NCBI RefSeq assembly: GCF_010993705.1 | Contig: NZ_WOFO01000003.1 | Coordinates: forward strand, 393,925 to 457,924 | Direction: 5' to 3' | DNA: 64,000 nucleotides | Origin: Cyclobacterium sp. SYSU L10401 | GTDB taxonomy: Bacteria > Bacteroidota > Bacteroidia > Cytophagales > Cyclobacteriaceae | In this document: piece after piece, positions 26,196 through 36,262 of the stretch | Layout: each line of letters begins with the position of its first letter | Position numbering within the stretch: position 1 is the first letter of the stretch | The notes under the pieces: model-generated | The model's database searches: none | What the model was told of the DNA's origin: nothing | Seen by the model: the letters and a program-made list of their open reading frames with translations, nothing else | Position numbers and translations under genes: made by a program

Positions 26196-29100
26196 TTATA
26201 ACCTGCTTTGTGCCTGTTCCTGGTCCGATACTTTTAGCCGTAGGCTGGATTGATCAAATGTGGATAAATCCAGCTTCACATGGATCTGCTGCTTGCCTTT
26301 GGACAGCTGCAGGGTTGCGGTTTTTCCCCCTATGCTTGCCTGTTGATCAGCAACCCAGACAGATAGGCCTTTGGTAGCGTTAAATTCCAGGTCCACCTTT
26401 CCCTCATTCAGAATTTCCAGTTCAAACTGAAGCAGGGCCAGGTCTTGTCCATCCTTGTCTTTTAGGATTGGCAATTCTGTCACCGGTATATCTCCGGCCA
26501 CCTTGCTGTACAATACAACTTGCCTCCCCTCTGGCATTTTATCGGAAGAGGTGGACGACCAGTCTGCCGCTGGATCCAACTCAGCATATGCCTTCCAACG
26601 CCTGACGAAGTTTTCATTGGGAACCCTGAAGTCTCCAGAAGTACCCAATCTGGATAAATAACCTACCAAATCTATGAACTCCTGTCGTTCGAGCCCCGAA
26701 GTTAATCCCGGAGGCATAAGTGATCCGGAAACATTTTCCCTGCCACTTACCTGGCTTTTAGGGATGGTCATTTCATTGCCAGCCGGGTTGCGCATGATCA
26801 GTTCACTGGATCCGTCACTGACCAGATAGCCCATCACAATGCTGCCATCCGTTTTGGTAACTTTCTGGAGCTCATAGCCTTCTTTTACGGATTCTGCCGG
26901 ATCCAACAGGGAGCTGATGATATTATCTATTGGAAGACTGCTACCCAGTGAACTTAAATCAGGTCCCAATTTCCCACCGGCTCCACCTAAAGCATGGCAG
27001 GATTGACACATCAAAGCTTGTTTGCGGTAAATGCTTTCACCCAAGATGGGATCCGCTTTGGTTTTTACTTCCTGAGCCAGGGCGTAAACTTGGTTTTCTG
27101 TCAATTGCTGGGGCATGCGTTCCGGAGGTAAAACGCCTCCAGAGGCTTCCAATACCTGGCGAAGGTTTTGGCTCAGGGTAGCATTGCGGCGCTGCCATGG
27201 CAGGTATTGTTGCATGGCCTTCCTTCCCGTTTTGGCTACTTCCTCCGGAATATTTTCTTCCTTAAGGCCAAGGTATAAAACTTCCGTACCTTCCTCAGTA
27301 TTCAAAAAGGCAGCAAACATGCGTGATACGTCCGCTTCCGCTAATCCTTCCTTCCAAAGTCCAATGGTTTTGGAAACCACCTGTTCCGGCTTGCTCTGGG
27401 CCAGTTGGGTAAGGGCAAGTATTTGGCTTTCTTTATTTTTTCCAGCTGAGGTCAGGTCCTCCAATAAGAGGTTTCCTTTTTCACTTTCCATACTTGCCAG
27501 GGCTTTCATAGCGGCTTTTTTGATGGTCGGACTACCCTGCAGGGCAAAATTGAAGATTTGATCCAGCAAGGCCTCCCGGTTCCAAAGGCCTGAAAGGGCC
27601 AATGCTCTTGCAAGCACATCTTCTTCTGAGCCATTGTAAAGTTCCCGGATTCGGTCCAATCCGGATGCCGGCTTAATTCCCCTGTCTGAGACCATCTGTA
27701 TCAAAGCTTCCAATAGCAAAACTTGGCTTTCAGATGCTTCCAGCGATTTTTGGAACAAATCTCCAGCAATGTTTACATTGCCATTTCTGGCAAGGACCTG
27801 AATTACCTCCGGAATATAGGCTTGAGGCACCTCATTGGAAAGGAAAATATCCACCAAAACTCCGGCACTTGTGGAGTCATTGACTGCTTTGAGGGCATAA
27901 ACGGTTTTTTTGGGATTTTCAAAATAAGACCTGTCAGCCAGTAGCCCGGGCATCCAGTAATCCTTGAGATTTCTAATGGTTTGCCAAAGCGCAAAATCCA
28001 AAAATTCATTCATGGGTTGATCCAAAACTGACAGGGCCAATTGGGCGGACTCAGGACTTTTGGCCTTACCCAGCGCTACGACTGCCTCCAGCCTGACAGT
28101 TGGATGGGGATCCTTTGCAGCCTTTTCAAGAATAGACAAGCTTCCCGGGATTTCATCCATCCATTGACTCAACACCCGTACCCCTGCAGCCCTTGCACCG
28201 GGCTGCTCTGCCTGAAGTAGCTCCATCAATAGCCCCTCGTTGACTTCTCCAATGGCCTGGAAGGTCCATAATGCTTCCAATTGATGTTGCTCGTAAGCTA
28301 TTCCATTGGCGTCTAGTCCCAAAACGAAGGAATTTAAGGCCTTGATGACGCTGTCCCGGTCTTTGGCTTTCAACAATAACCTGGCCTGAAGACGTGTCCA
28401 GTTTTCGGGGGCCTTCAAAGCTTCTACCAACTGAGGGACATCCATTTCACTCAGGTTAGCCCTTTTGAGCAGGGGGCTGTTTTTCCTGCTTACCCGCCAG
28501 ATCCTGCCATGTTGCTGGTCCCTTCTGGGATCGTGGAAGTCTACTTCTCCATGCTGGATGATGGGGTTGTACCAATCAGCAATGTATATGGCACCGTCAG
28601 GTCCTACCAAAACATCCACCGGTCGGAAACCAATATGATCTGTCCAGATCAAGTCTTCCGCTTGTTTGGAAACCATTCCATTGGCTGTTTCCTCCAGCAC
28701 AAAACGGTTTACCCGGTTGGCACGGAAGTCATTGGTGATCAGGTTTCCCTGCCAGCTTTCAGGCAAATGGGCGCCGGAAACAATATCCAGGCCACTGTGT
28801 TTGGGTTGACCCGGGTTCAAACCTTTTAAAATACGTTCAGCTCCCGGGGCAGTAACAAAAGTGGCTCCGGGAAAAGCATAATTGATGCCTTCTGTGCCCG
28901 CTCCGTCGGTTAAGAATGCTTTTCCCCATTTGTCAAACTGCAGGCCCCAGGGGTTGATCAGGCCTTTGGCAAAAACTTCCAGCTTTTTGGTTTGCGGATT
29001 GTACTGCCATACGCCTCCACCTTCCAGTCTGCGAATGCCCCAGGGCGTCTCAACGTGGCTGTAGATATAAATAGATTGATTGAAATACATCAATCCATCT

Positions 29101-29684
29101 GGCCCCCATCTGAAAGTATGGATGAGATGATGGGTATCACCGGTTCCAAAACCCGAAAGTATTTTTTCCTTTACATCGGCTTTTCCATCTCCATTGGTAT
29201 CTTTTAAATGCAATATTTCAGTGGAGTTGGCTACATAGACTCCTCCATCTCCGGGAAGTATACCGGTAGGTGTGATCAGCCCTTCAGCAAAGACGGTGGA
29301 TTGATCAGCCGTCCCATCCCCATTGGTATCTTCCAGCACGATGATTTTATCATTGGCGGATTCCCCCGGACGGAGGTGGGGATAGGCCGTACTGCTGACC
29401 ACCCATAGCCTGCCCTCAGCATCCCAGTTCATTTGAATGGGCTTGACCACATCCGGCTCTGCGGCAAAAAGGTTCACTTCAAAGCCTTCAGCCAACTGGA
29501 ACATGTCCATTTGCAATTTGGGATCAGGGGAAGGGATATCTCGCAAGGCATTTTGGCCCAGGAGTTGGGATGTCTGGGCCAGCAGCAGGAGCATCACCAA
29601 CACTATTGTATTGATCCCCTTCGGTTTGATACCGGGAAAGGAAAAGCAAGGATAAACGGAAGGGAAGGGATGATTATTTTTCAT
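26196..29684 (-). CDS. PVC-type CxxCH haem-binding protein with sorbosone-dehydrogenase-like propeller and HEAT repeats
   Basis: This large secreted protein of 1162 residues has a signal peptide ending near residue 43 (QTSQLLGQ). It continues with a beta-propeller of the sugar-dehydrogenase/PVC membrane-bound dehydrogenase type (PIQMNWDAEGRLWVVSS; GPDGAIYIADWYNP), and then roughly 400 residues of HEAT-like helical repeats. A cytochrome c domain carries the haem motif CQSCH near residue 895, with LGPDLSSLGSSLP after it. The C-terminus is a beta domain. Such proteins are common in Planctomycetes and Bacteroidota and are linked to periplasmic oxidation of carbohydrates. The substrate is not known. 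It follows an SGNH hydrolase gene by 38 bp, implying one operon. Confidence 0.87.
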   Translation of the reverse strand: MKNNHPFPSVYPCFSFPGIKPKGINTIVLVMLLLLAQTSQLLGQNALRDIPSPDPKLQMDMFQLAEGFEVNLFAAEPDVVKPIQMNWDAEGRLWVVSSTAYPHLRPGESANDKIIVLEDTNGDGTADQSTVFAEGLITPTGILPGDGGVYVANSTEILHLKDTNGDGKADVKEKILSGFGTGDTHHLIHTFRWGPDGLMYFNQSIYIYSHVETPWGIRRLEGGGVWQYNPQTKKLEVFAKGLINPWGLQFDKWGKAFLTDGAGTEGINYAFPGATFVTAPGAERILKGLNPGQPKHSGLDIVSGAHLPESWQGNLITNDFRANRVNRFVLEETANGMVSKQAEDLIWTDHIGFRPVDVLVGPDGAIYIADWYNPIIQHGEVDFHDPRRDQQHGRIWRVSRKNSPLLKRANLSEMDVPQLVEALKAPENWTRLQARLLLKAKDRDSVIKALNSFVLGLDANGIAYEQHQLEALWTFQAIGEVNEGLLMELLQAEQPGARAAGVRVLSQWMDEIPGSLSILEKAAKDPHPTVRLEAVVALGKAKSPESAQLALSVLDQPMNEFLDFALWQTIRNLKDYWMPGLLADRSYFENPKKTVYALKAVNDSTSAGVLVDIFLSNEVPQAYIPEVIQVLARNGNVNIAGDLFQKSLEASESQVLLLEALIQMVSDRGIKPASGLDRIRELYNGSEEDVLARALALSGLWNREALLDQIFNFALQGSPTIKKAAMKALASMESEKGNLLLEDLTSAGKNKESQILALTQLAQSKPEQVVSKTIGLWKEGLAEADVSRMFAAFLNTEEGTEVLYLGLKEENIPEEVAKTGRKAMQQYLPWQRRNATLSQNLRQVLEASGGVLPPERMPQQLTENQVYALAQEVKTKADPILGESIYRKQALMCQSCHALGGAGGKLGPDLSSLGSSLPIDNIISSLLDPAESVKEGYELQKVTKTDGSIVMGYLVSDGSSELIMRNPAGNEMTIPKSQVSGRENVSGSLMPPGLTSGLERQEFIDLVGYLSRLGTSGDFRVPNENFVRRWKAYAELDPAADWSSTSSDKMPEGRQVVLYSKVAGDIPVTELPILKDKDGQDLALLQFELEILNEGKVDLEFNATKGLSVWVADQQASIGGKTATLQLSKGKQQIHVKLDLSTFDQSSLRLKVSDQEQAQSRL

Positions 29685-29722
29685 GGGGATTGTTCATTGA
29701 TCGGTGATAATTATGCTGGTCC

Positions 29723-30901
29723 TCAGGGCAAAGGCTCGAGCGTGAAAAGCTGCTCCTTCAGGTCTTTGCTGCGGTTGATTTTTCCATCCAGCCAAAAGAT
29801 CAGGGCGTCGAGCGATTCCAGGCCGGCCTTATGCCTGCCTTGCTCATAGGAGCGGAAACCCAGGATATAAGTTCTGTTTTGTGGGCGGTATTGTTGAAAA
29901 TAAATTTGATCTTTTTCACGAATCAGGTCCAGCATTTGTTTTCCTGCCGATGAAAGATCTATAAAAAGCCCTTCGTTCCAGGTACGGTGATCAGCTACAG
30001 CCAATAATTGCCCATCCATAAAAAGCTGATAGTAACCTTTTTTCAAGCCTTGAATACTTATTTTAGGTCCCTGAAATAGGGTTTGAGCGTTCAGGTGAGG
30101 AAGGACACTTCCATTTAATGCAAATTGCAGCTGTCCATTCCCCGGATCAGCAGCCAATAATTCTGCCTGATGATCGGAGGTCAGGGTATTTGTTTTAATG
30201 TTGATCAGGATATCTGCAGGAGACAGTTTCAGCCCCATCTCTTCACCCATCGTTTGGGTAAATAACAGGTAGCCATTTTGGTTCAGGTGAACCCTGTTTG
30301 ACTCCCAAATATCATCCGATTGCTCCCTTTCAATAGGTCCATACACATCAATAAATGCCAGGTTCCTTTCTTCAGCAATACGGGACATGCTTTGGTTGTA
30401 AGCTTTCAGGTTACTGATGTGTTGATCTGATTGTTCGGCTCCATTCATCAGGAGTTGTGGAATAGTAGAAATAATCAGTGCTTTGGTGCCCATTGCTTCC
30501 AATGAATCCAGCAAACGGGACAATCCCTGTTCGAATTCAACAAGCCCCTTGGATCCATTTTGCGCTTCCACAGTGCCATAGGCCAGAAAAGCCCAATCTG
30601 CCCGGGTGGCTTTAATTTGGCTGATCAGCAGGTCAAAGGGACCCGGAGGACTGGTATAATAGCTTCTGGCTTCTCCAAATACCGTGTCGCCCGACCAGCC
30701 CAGGTTTCGAAAGGAGAGGTGCTTTTCCGGGTGATTACTGCTAATCAGGTATTCCAGAAATCCATACTGTTGTTCGTTCTCCATCAGTGAATTGCCCAGA
30801 TAAATCACCCGGTCTCCCTCTTTGGGGTCAAAGCTTGCCTGAGCAAACAGAGAGGAGCTGTAAAATAGGAGCAGGAACAGAAAAATTGTGATTCGGTACA
30901 T
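29723..30901 (-). CDS. Secreted SGNH/GDSL-like hydrolase
   Basis: Predicted to be an exported esterase-like protein. I choose the ATG at 30901, which gives a signal peptide (MYRITIFLFLLLFYSSSLFAQ, shown here minus its last Ala-Gln distinction: it ends SLFAQ). Block I is VIYLGNSLMENEQQYG, with GNS in place of the usual GDS. RNLGWSGDTVFGEAR resembles block II (Gly). The C-terminal block SNRVHLNQNGYLLF retains the histidine but the expected Asp three residues before it is Asn. The active site is therefore atypical, as in other SGNH proteins found beside PVC-type haem proteins. It lies immediately upstream of the CxxCH protein gene and probably acts on the same substrate, perhaps removing acyl groups from a sugar (inference). 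Confidence 0.78.
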   Translation of the reverse strand: MYRITIFLFLLLFYSSSLFAQASFDPKEGDRVIYLGNSLMENEQQYGFLEYLISSNHPEKHLSFRNLGWSGDTVFGEARSYYTSPPGPFDLLISQIKATRADWAFLAYGTVEAQNGSKGLVEFEQGLSRLLDSLEAMGTKALIISTIPQLLMNGAEQSDQHISNLKAYNQSMSRIAEERNLAFIDVYGPIEREQSDDIWESNRVHLNQNGYLLFTQTMGEEMGLKLSPADILINIKTNTLTSDHQAELLAADPGNGQLQFALNGSVLPHLNAQTLFQGPKISIQGLKKGYYQLFMDGQLLAVADHRTWNEGLFIDLSSAGKQMLDLIREKDQIYFQQYRPQNRTYILGFRSYEQGRHKAGLESLDALIFWLDGKINRSKDLKEQLFTLEPLP

Positions 30902-31106
30902 GGGTTTACTTGGGTTATTGACCGGTGTGACTGAAATAGGCCACAATATAAAAAGGAAGCTTCATTTTCAATTGAAACTTAACAATATTTCCACTACTGG
31001 CAGGTTTATTGGACCAATGGACTGGTACGTGAAAAACTTGAGTAAATCCATTTACTGCGTTTAGAATGATGATTCACCGGTACAATTCAAGCTTGGTCAA
31101 ATTTTG

Positions 31107-34100
31107 TTAAGCTCTCCTCTGATAAACACTCTTCCCTCCACCGAAATAATTGGTGTAGATGTGCTGGTAGACACTTACTGTTTTCAAGCTGACTTCTTCA
31201 TCGGAATACACTTCCTGAGGGAGCCATAGGAGATTGTCGTAGATCATCCCCTTCACCTGGGCGGTGATCTGCCGACTTTCTCGCCATCGGTCTATTTTCA
31301 GTTTTTCCGCTTTCAGCTTGTCAAGTGTTTGCTGTGCAACTTTTTTGACGGCTTTCTTTTCTTTTGGTCCGAGTTCTTTTCCTTCCCGGAGGAGGTCAAA
31401 CACCGCCAATGTTTCCTGGTCTTCCAGGTTTTCACGGACTGCTCTTTGCTCTTCTTCTGAAAGCGAAGCCAAAAAGTCTGATAGTTTGTTGAAGGCTCTC
31501 ACCGTATTTTCCATTGATTTACCATTATTGTATTCGTCAATGATCTCCCTGTACCGCTCATAAAACTCCAGCCGCAAAGGGTTTTCTTTCAGCATTTGCT
31601 CCAACTTTTTTTCAATCGCTTGCTGTAGGTCATAAGTAATGGTATTCTTTCGTGGGGCTTTTTGGAATGCTGCTTTCAGCTTGTCGAAATCCAACTTACT
31701 TAGATCCACATATACTTCCTCTCGTGGATCGGCAACCTGATCCTCCAATAAAACACTTCTACTTACTACTTCCTGCAGCTGCATGACAATTTCAATTATA
31801 TCGGCGCTCTTTGTCTTTTGGTTCAAAAGGCCATAAATTGCCTCTATTGCATTGTATTTCTTTACATAGGCTTTTACCTGTTCTTCAGGATAGAGGGCCT
31901 TGAACTTCCTGAAAACATTCCTGGCCATCATCTCAAAAGTGGTCCGGGTAGTTTCATTCAAGTTTACACCATCTCCTGCTTCCCTGATCTTTCCCAATTT
32001 TTGCATGGGTTGGGCATTGATCAGGTCCGAAAGCTGAAAATTAAGGGAGCGAAGATAATCTTCCACTTTCCTGATGGCTTCCTTTAATTCTATTTCCAGA
32101 CTTGCTAATTCCTCTACGGGTTTGCCAGAACCATGACCGTCTTTTCCACCTGTACCGCTTCCTTTACCTCCTTCTCCATAGACAGAATAGGCCTTTTCCA
32201 GCTGCTCATAGACGTTGCCATAATCCACAATCAACCCATTTTCCTTCATGTCATCATAAACCCGGTTGGCCCTGGCGATGGTTTGCATGAGGGTATGTCC
32301 TTTGATTGGCTTGTCCAAATAGACCGTGGAAACGCACTGGGCATCAAAACCGGTAATCCACATGGCACAGACGATGGCTAGTCGAAAGGGGTTTTCGGGG
32401 TCTTTGAATTCTTTCTCAAGATTGCGCTCCACCATTTTGCGTCTGTGGGTTTCGATGTCCAAACCCATCTTGCGGAACTTGTCCACTTCATTTTGCTCGC
32501 TGCTGACTACCACGCATACCTCCGTGGTCTGGACCTTTTCATACTTTCTATGGAGTTCTTGAGCTTCCTGTGGGTCATTGGATGAATCGATTTGCGCTTG
32601 TAGTTCAGCCAGGTATTCCGGCCAATATTTCATCACCAGCTGATGCATTCGTATTGCCGTGGGTTTGTCCAAGGCAACAAACATCGCTTTACCCTGGTAG
32701 CCTCTCTCGTTGAAGTGCCAGACCAGATCCTTTGCAATGGCATCCAATCGGGGCTCTGCGGTCAGGATTGGATAGTTTTTTTGGAACAGGTAGGTGAGCT
32801 TCCTTTTCTGATCATCCTCAAGGCGCTCGTCTTCCAGGATTTCAGCCATCTGCTCGTCCAGCTCGGGGTTGTCGATATTCAATTTTTCTCCCCGGTTGAT
32901 GTATTTCAGTGGGAGCGTGGCTTCATCGTCTATGGCCCGTTTGAAGTCATAAACTGAAACATATTCACCAAATATGTTTTTGGTCAGTTCTTCCTCATCC
33001 TTGATAATGGGAGTGCCTGTAAAGCCCAGGAATGAAGCATTAGGTAAACCATGGAAACGCATATTTCGGGCATAGGTGCCGCCTTGCGTTCGGTGCGCCT
33101 CGTCAGAAATCACGATGATATTCTTCCTTTCGGTGATCAATGGATACGCGCTCTCTTTCTCCGGATCGATCGAAAACTTATGGATCAGACTGAAGACATA
33201 CTTGTGGTTTTGCGCCAGGAGCTCTCTCAAATGATCCCGGCCGGTCATACCCGATTTGTTTCCGGCAACAATGGACTTATCATGGACTACCCCAACGCCC
33301 GAAAAGGTATCATACAATTGATTCTCCAATTCCTGCCTGTCTACGGCAACCAGGAAGGTGTAAGCGCCCCCGAGCTTTCTGTGAATTTTTTCGCAAAGAA
33401 ATACCATGGAGTAGGATTTGCCACTGCCCTGGGTATGCCAAAAGACACCCAATTTACCGTTCAGTTTCTCGATGTTGTGTACATTGGCAATGACTTTGTT
33501 CACCCCAATATACTGGTGGTTTTTGGCCATCAGCTTCATTACATCCCCTCTTGATTCATCAAAAAGCAAGAAGTTTTCAAAGATGTCCATCAGGCGATGA
33601 GGCGCGCAGGTACCCCGGAGCATGCTGTCCAGGCTGACCAGCCCTTCTTCGTTTTCTTCGATCCTTTTCCAGTCCAGGAAGTACTTATACGGGCTTGTGA
33701 TGGTGCCTACCTTGGCATCGGTGCCATTACTGAGGATGATAAAGGCGTTACAGTCAAAAACATGTGGGATGGTATCCTTGTAGTCCTTTAGGTTATCATT
33801 GTAGGCGTTTTGCAGGTCATGCAGGTGGGCTTTGAGCTCCATAAATACCAATGGAATCCCATTGACAAAGCAGATGACATCCGGTCGTCTCAGGTACAGC
33901 TCTCCAAGGACCTCAAACTGACGTACCGCCAGGAACTGATTGGATGAGTAATTAGTAAAATCGAATACCTTGAGTTTCTTTTTGATCAATTCTCCCTTGT
34001 CATTGGTATAGCTGACAGGGACGCCATTTTTCAGCAGTTCGTATTTTTCTTTGTTTACCTTTCCGGCTGACTGGTCAGCTACTTTCTGGGAGATTTGCTC

Positions 34101-34325
34101 GATGGCTTGTTCGTAGGCCAGAGGAGGTAAGCTCGGGTTCAATTTAATCAAGGTCTGCTTGAGGTATCGGGTCAGGATTACTTCTGACTTATTATCTCTG
34201 CCTAATAGCCCCTCTTCGCCAAATTTCTCCTTCTTCCAGGCAGTGACCACCTCCCAACCCAATTCTTCCAGAACTTGCCGGGTGGCTTCTTCGATCAATC
34301 CGTCTTCTGAGTATTCGTAGCTCAT
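31107..34325 (-). CDS. hsdR: Type I restriction enzyme HsdR subunit
   Basis: This is the motor and nuclease subunit that translocates and cuts unmodified DNA when bound to HsdM/HsdS. The PD-(D/E)xK nuclease is visible at the N-terminus (RRPDV with Asp149, FMELK with Glu163 and Lys165). The SF2 helicase core follows: Walker A HTQGSGKSYSMVF (297-309), DEAH at 408-411, FLGFTGTP, and ITGFDAQCVSTVYLDKP. The C-terminal helical region reaches residue 1072, a normal length. The ATG overlaps the stop of the upstream DUF262-DUF1524 gene by 4 bp, so it is translated from the same transcript. It is separated from hsdMS by about 5 kb of other defence genes. Confidence 0.95.
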   Translation of the reverse strand: MSYEYSEDGLIEEATRQVLEELGWEVVTAWKKEKFGEEGLLGRDNKSEVILTRYLKQTLIKLNPSLPPLAYEQAIEQISQKVADQSAGKVNKEKYELLKNGVPVSYTNDKGELIKKKLKVFDFTNYSSNQFLAVRQFEVLGELYLRRPDVICFVNGIPLVFMELKAHLHDLQNAYNDNLKDYKDTIPHVFDCNAFIILSNGTDAKVGTITSPYKYFLDWKRIEENEEGLVSLDSMLRGTCAPHRLMDIFENFLLFDESRGDVMKLMAKNHQYIGVNKVIANVHNIEKLNGKLGVFWHTQGSGKSYSMVFLCEKIHRKLGGAYTFLVAVDRQELENQLYDTFSGVGVVHDKSIVAGNKSGMTGRDHLRELLAQNHKYVFSLIHKFSIDPEKESAYPLITERKNIIVISDEAHRTQGGTYARNMRFHGLPNASFLGFTGTPIIKDEEELTKNIFGEYVSVYDFKRAIDDEATLPLKYINRGEKLNIDNPELDEQMAEILEDERLEDDQKRKLTYLFQKNYPILTAEPRLDAIAKDLVWHFNERGYQGKAMFVALDKPTAIRMHQLVMKYWPEYLAELQAQIDSSNDPQEAQELHRKYEKVQTTEVCVVVSSEQNEVDKFRKMGLDIETHRRKMVERNLEKEFKDPENPFRLAIVCAMWITGFDAQCVSTVYLDKPIKGHTLMQTIARANRVYDDMKENGLIVDYGNVYEQLEKAYSVYGEGGKGSGTGGKDGHGSGKPVEELASLEIELKEAIRKVEDYLRSLNFQLSDLINAQPMQKLGKIREAGDGVNLNETTRTTFEMMARNVFRKFKALYPEEQVKAYVKKYNAIEAIYGLLNQKTKSADIIEIVMQLQEVVSRSVLLEDQVADPREEVYVDLSKLDFDKLKAAFQKAPRKNTITYDLQQAIEKKLEQMLKENPLRLEFYERYREIIDEYNNGKSMENTVRAFNKLSDFLASLSEEEQRAVRENLEDQETLAVFDLLREGKELGPKEKKAVKKVAQQTLDKLKAEKLKIDRWRESRQITAQVKGMIYDNLLWLPQEVYSDEEVSLKTVSVYQHIYTNYFGGGKSVYQRRA

Positions 34326-36262
34326 TCTTCCTTCGACAAATGTTTTTTGAATAAATCAACCATTTCATCCCTATGTTTTTTGCATTTCTCCCAATTCCAA
34401 TTTTCGTTTCTAAATATTAGATCTGATTTTAATGAATCTAAACGTCTTTTAGATAGAAACTCCTGCCGTTTTACATTGAAAATTTTGTGGCTGTATTCAG
34501 AATTCATACTTGAAGTGAGTAATACTAAATTCCCGAAATCGTCTGTCCGTCTTTTGTTTTCTTCATTACTCAAGCCATCTTCAGTTAATCTGTTAAGCTC
34601 CTCTAATTTAGGCTTTTGTGCCGATATATGTTCCACAGAGTTTTTGGCTGTCATTCTATACCCTTCCCATTTATCAGCATTAAACAGGGATCGCTCTTTC
34701 CATAACAAATACTCTAGTTTATAAAACCAGTAGCTTGGGTAACTCGTGCCTTTACCACTTTTCAAAAAATCGATAACAAAATGAATATCGCTTCTAAGTT
34801 CCTCTACTCCCTTTCCTATTAAATCATAGCTATTGATCCTGAGATCTTGCTTAGGATTACAAAACATAGCGTTGTCCAAGGCTTCCAAATAATGGTTATG
34901 AGAAGATTTCCTTTTTATAAGTCTATGCAATAACGGTGTGAGCCAGTAATGGGTAGTGATTTGCTGTGAATGATAAAGCATACTTTGCAAAAGAGCAAAA
35001 CCTTCATTTTTCTCTGGTGTGTTGCGTTGAAAACTTGTCTCACTTTTATATAAAGGTTTGATGAGGTGGACTTCTACCTGTTCTTCATCATGCACCCATT
35101 TAATGATATGTTTATCGAAATTGTAACGCACCTCCCAGAGGAGCTCAATAAAGTCTTTTACCCGATCTGGCCTATGCTTGAAATAGTCTCCAAACTTTTC
35201 TTCAAATAATTTGATCAGCATCTTTCCTTTAACTTCCACAGATTCTCCTGCATATTGAAGAGCAATCACTTCATATTGAAAAATACGGAGTGTATGTAGT
35301 AGAAGCATTGGAAAGTCGATGATGCTTCTAACTTCAGTCCAAATCTCCGTTTCTTTTATTTCTTGAATCTCTTCATCTTTTTGCTTCAAAATTTCAGATA
35401 ATGACGTAGCATTACTACCTTGATAAATAGCTTTTTGAATTAATAATTTTTTAACTTCGACGAGAGAGGGTAAATCATTGTCGGAGCTTCTAGCAATCAG
35501 TTCTTTCCATTCAAATCCTCCAAGTTCTTTTAGATTTCTCTCTATGTAATTGTGCATTACAGCACAAGAGTCCCAAAGTACACTGTACAGGTATCGCTCT
35601 TCTTGGCTTGGAAGCTGTTCGAGCATTCTAGCTTTAAGTATTTCGTGTGGCTCAAGTTGTGCTCCACGATTATTCATCTGCTCAAATACTTTTGTTTCAT
35701 CTATCTCCGGGTACAATTCAGTATTTATGATCAGTACTTTTTCATAGATGAAGTCAATCAAGGTATCTCTTTCTACGTTCCCAAGCTCTGTATTAACAAA
35801 TGCCTTGATGGTACCAGAAGCATCAATAATATTCCCTAGTTGTTCTCTATCCTCTTTATTAATTTTTTCTCTTTGCCCTTCTTGAAGGTAGTGATTAGCG
35901 AAATCCCTAACAGCAAAATGAAGCCTTGGTTTTAATTCCTTTTCTTGAGAATCATTTGCAAATTGATTTAGCCGTCCCCCTAATTCTTTTGCAATTAACC
36001 AGAGGGTTGTAAATCGCTGCTGTCCATCGATCAAATCATAATATTCTTTATTCTTAATTGTCATGATGCCCCCTAAGTAGAATCGAGCGTCATTTTGCTC
36101 ACAAGCGGATCGAATATCTTCTAGCAAAGTCTTGACTTGATCTTCCCCCCAGACATATAAACGCTGATATATCGGTACATTAAAAAACATACCTTTTTCA
36201 GCAACTTTCTTCAGCGTGAGTTCTGAAGAATCTATCTTATTTTTTTGACTCAGTTCTCTCAT
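34322..36262 (-). CDS. DUF262-DUF1524 (GmrSD-like) nuclease
   Basis: Residues 15-230 are a DUF262 domain, with VPIYQRLYVWGEDQVKTLL and the nucleotide-linked motif DGQQRFTTL (79-87). The C-terminal part is DUF1524, an HNH-type nuclease fold: EHISAQKP (from 544) and DDFGNLVLLTSSMNSEYSHK (574-593) supply the His and Asn positions. In the type IV enzyme GmrSD this pairing uses NTP hydrolysis to restrict glucosylated-hydroxymethylcytosine phage DNA. Relatives also occur as partners of DNA-phosphorothioate systems (SspE). At 646 residues it is complete. The start overlaps the preceding DUF262 gene by 26 bp and the stop overlaps hsdR by 4 bp. It probably adds a modification-dependent restriction arm to the type I locus. 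Confidence 0.85.
   Translation of the reverse strand: MRELSQKNKIDSSELTLKKVAEKGMFFNVPIYQRLYVWGEDQVKTLLEDIRSACEQNDARFYLGGIMTIKNKEYYDLIDGQQRFTTLWLIAKELGGRLNQFANDSQEKELKPRLHFAVRDFANHYLQEGQREKINKEDREQLGNIIDASGTIKAFVNTELGNVERDTLIDFIYEKVLIINTELYPEIDETKVFEQMNNRGAQLEPHEILKARMLEQLPSQEERYLYSVLWDSCAVMHNYIERNLKELGGFEWKELIARSSDNDLPSLVEVKKLLIQKAIYQGSNATSLSEILKQKDEEIQEIKETEIWTEVRSIIDFPMLLLHTLRIFQYEVIALQYAGESVEVKGKMLIKLFEEKFGDYFKHRPDRVKDFIELLWEVRYNFDKHIIKWVHDEEQVEVHLIKPLYKSETSFQRNTPEKNEGFALLQSMLYHSQQITTHYWLTPLLHRLIKRKSSHNHYLEALDNAMFCNPKQDLRINSYDLIGKGVEELRSDIHFVIDFLKSGKGTSYPSYWFYKLEYLLWKERSLFNADKWEGYRMTAKNSVEHISAQKPKLEELNRLTEDGLSNEENKRRTDDFGNLVLLTSSMNSEYSHKIFNVKRQEFLSKRRLDSLKSDLIFRNENWNWEKCKKHRDEMVDLFKKHLSKEE

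Noticed and set aside
32643-33554. Plus-strand open frames opposite hsdR
   Set aside because: They are antisense shadows of a strongly conserved gene, without signatures of their own.
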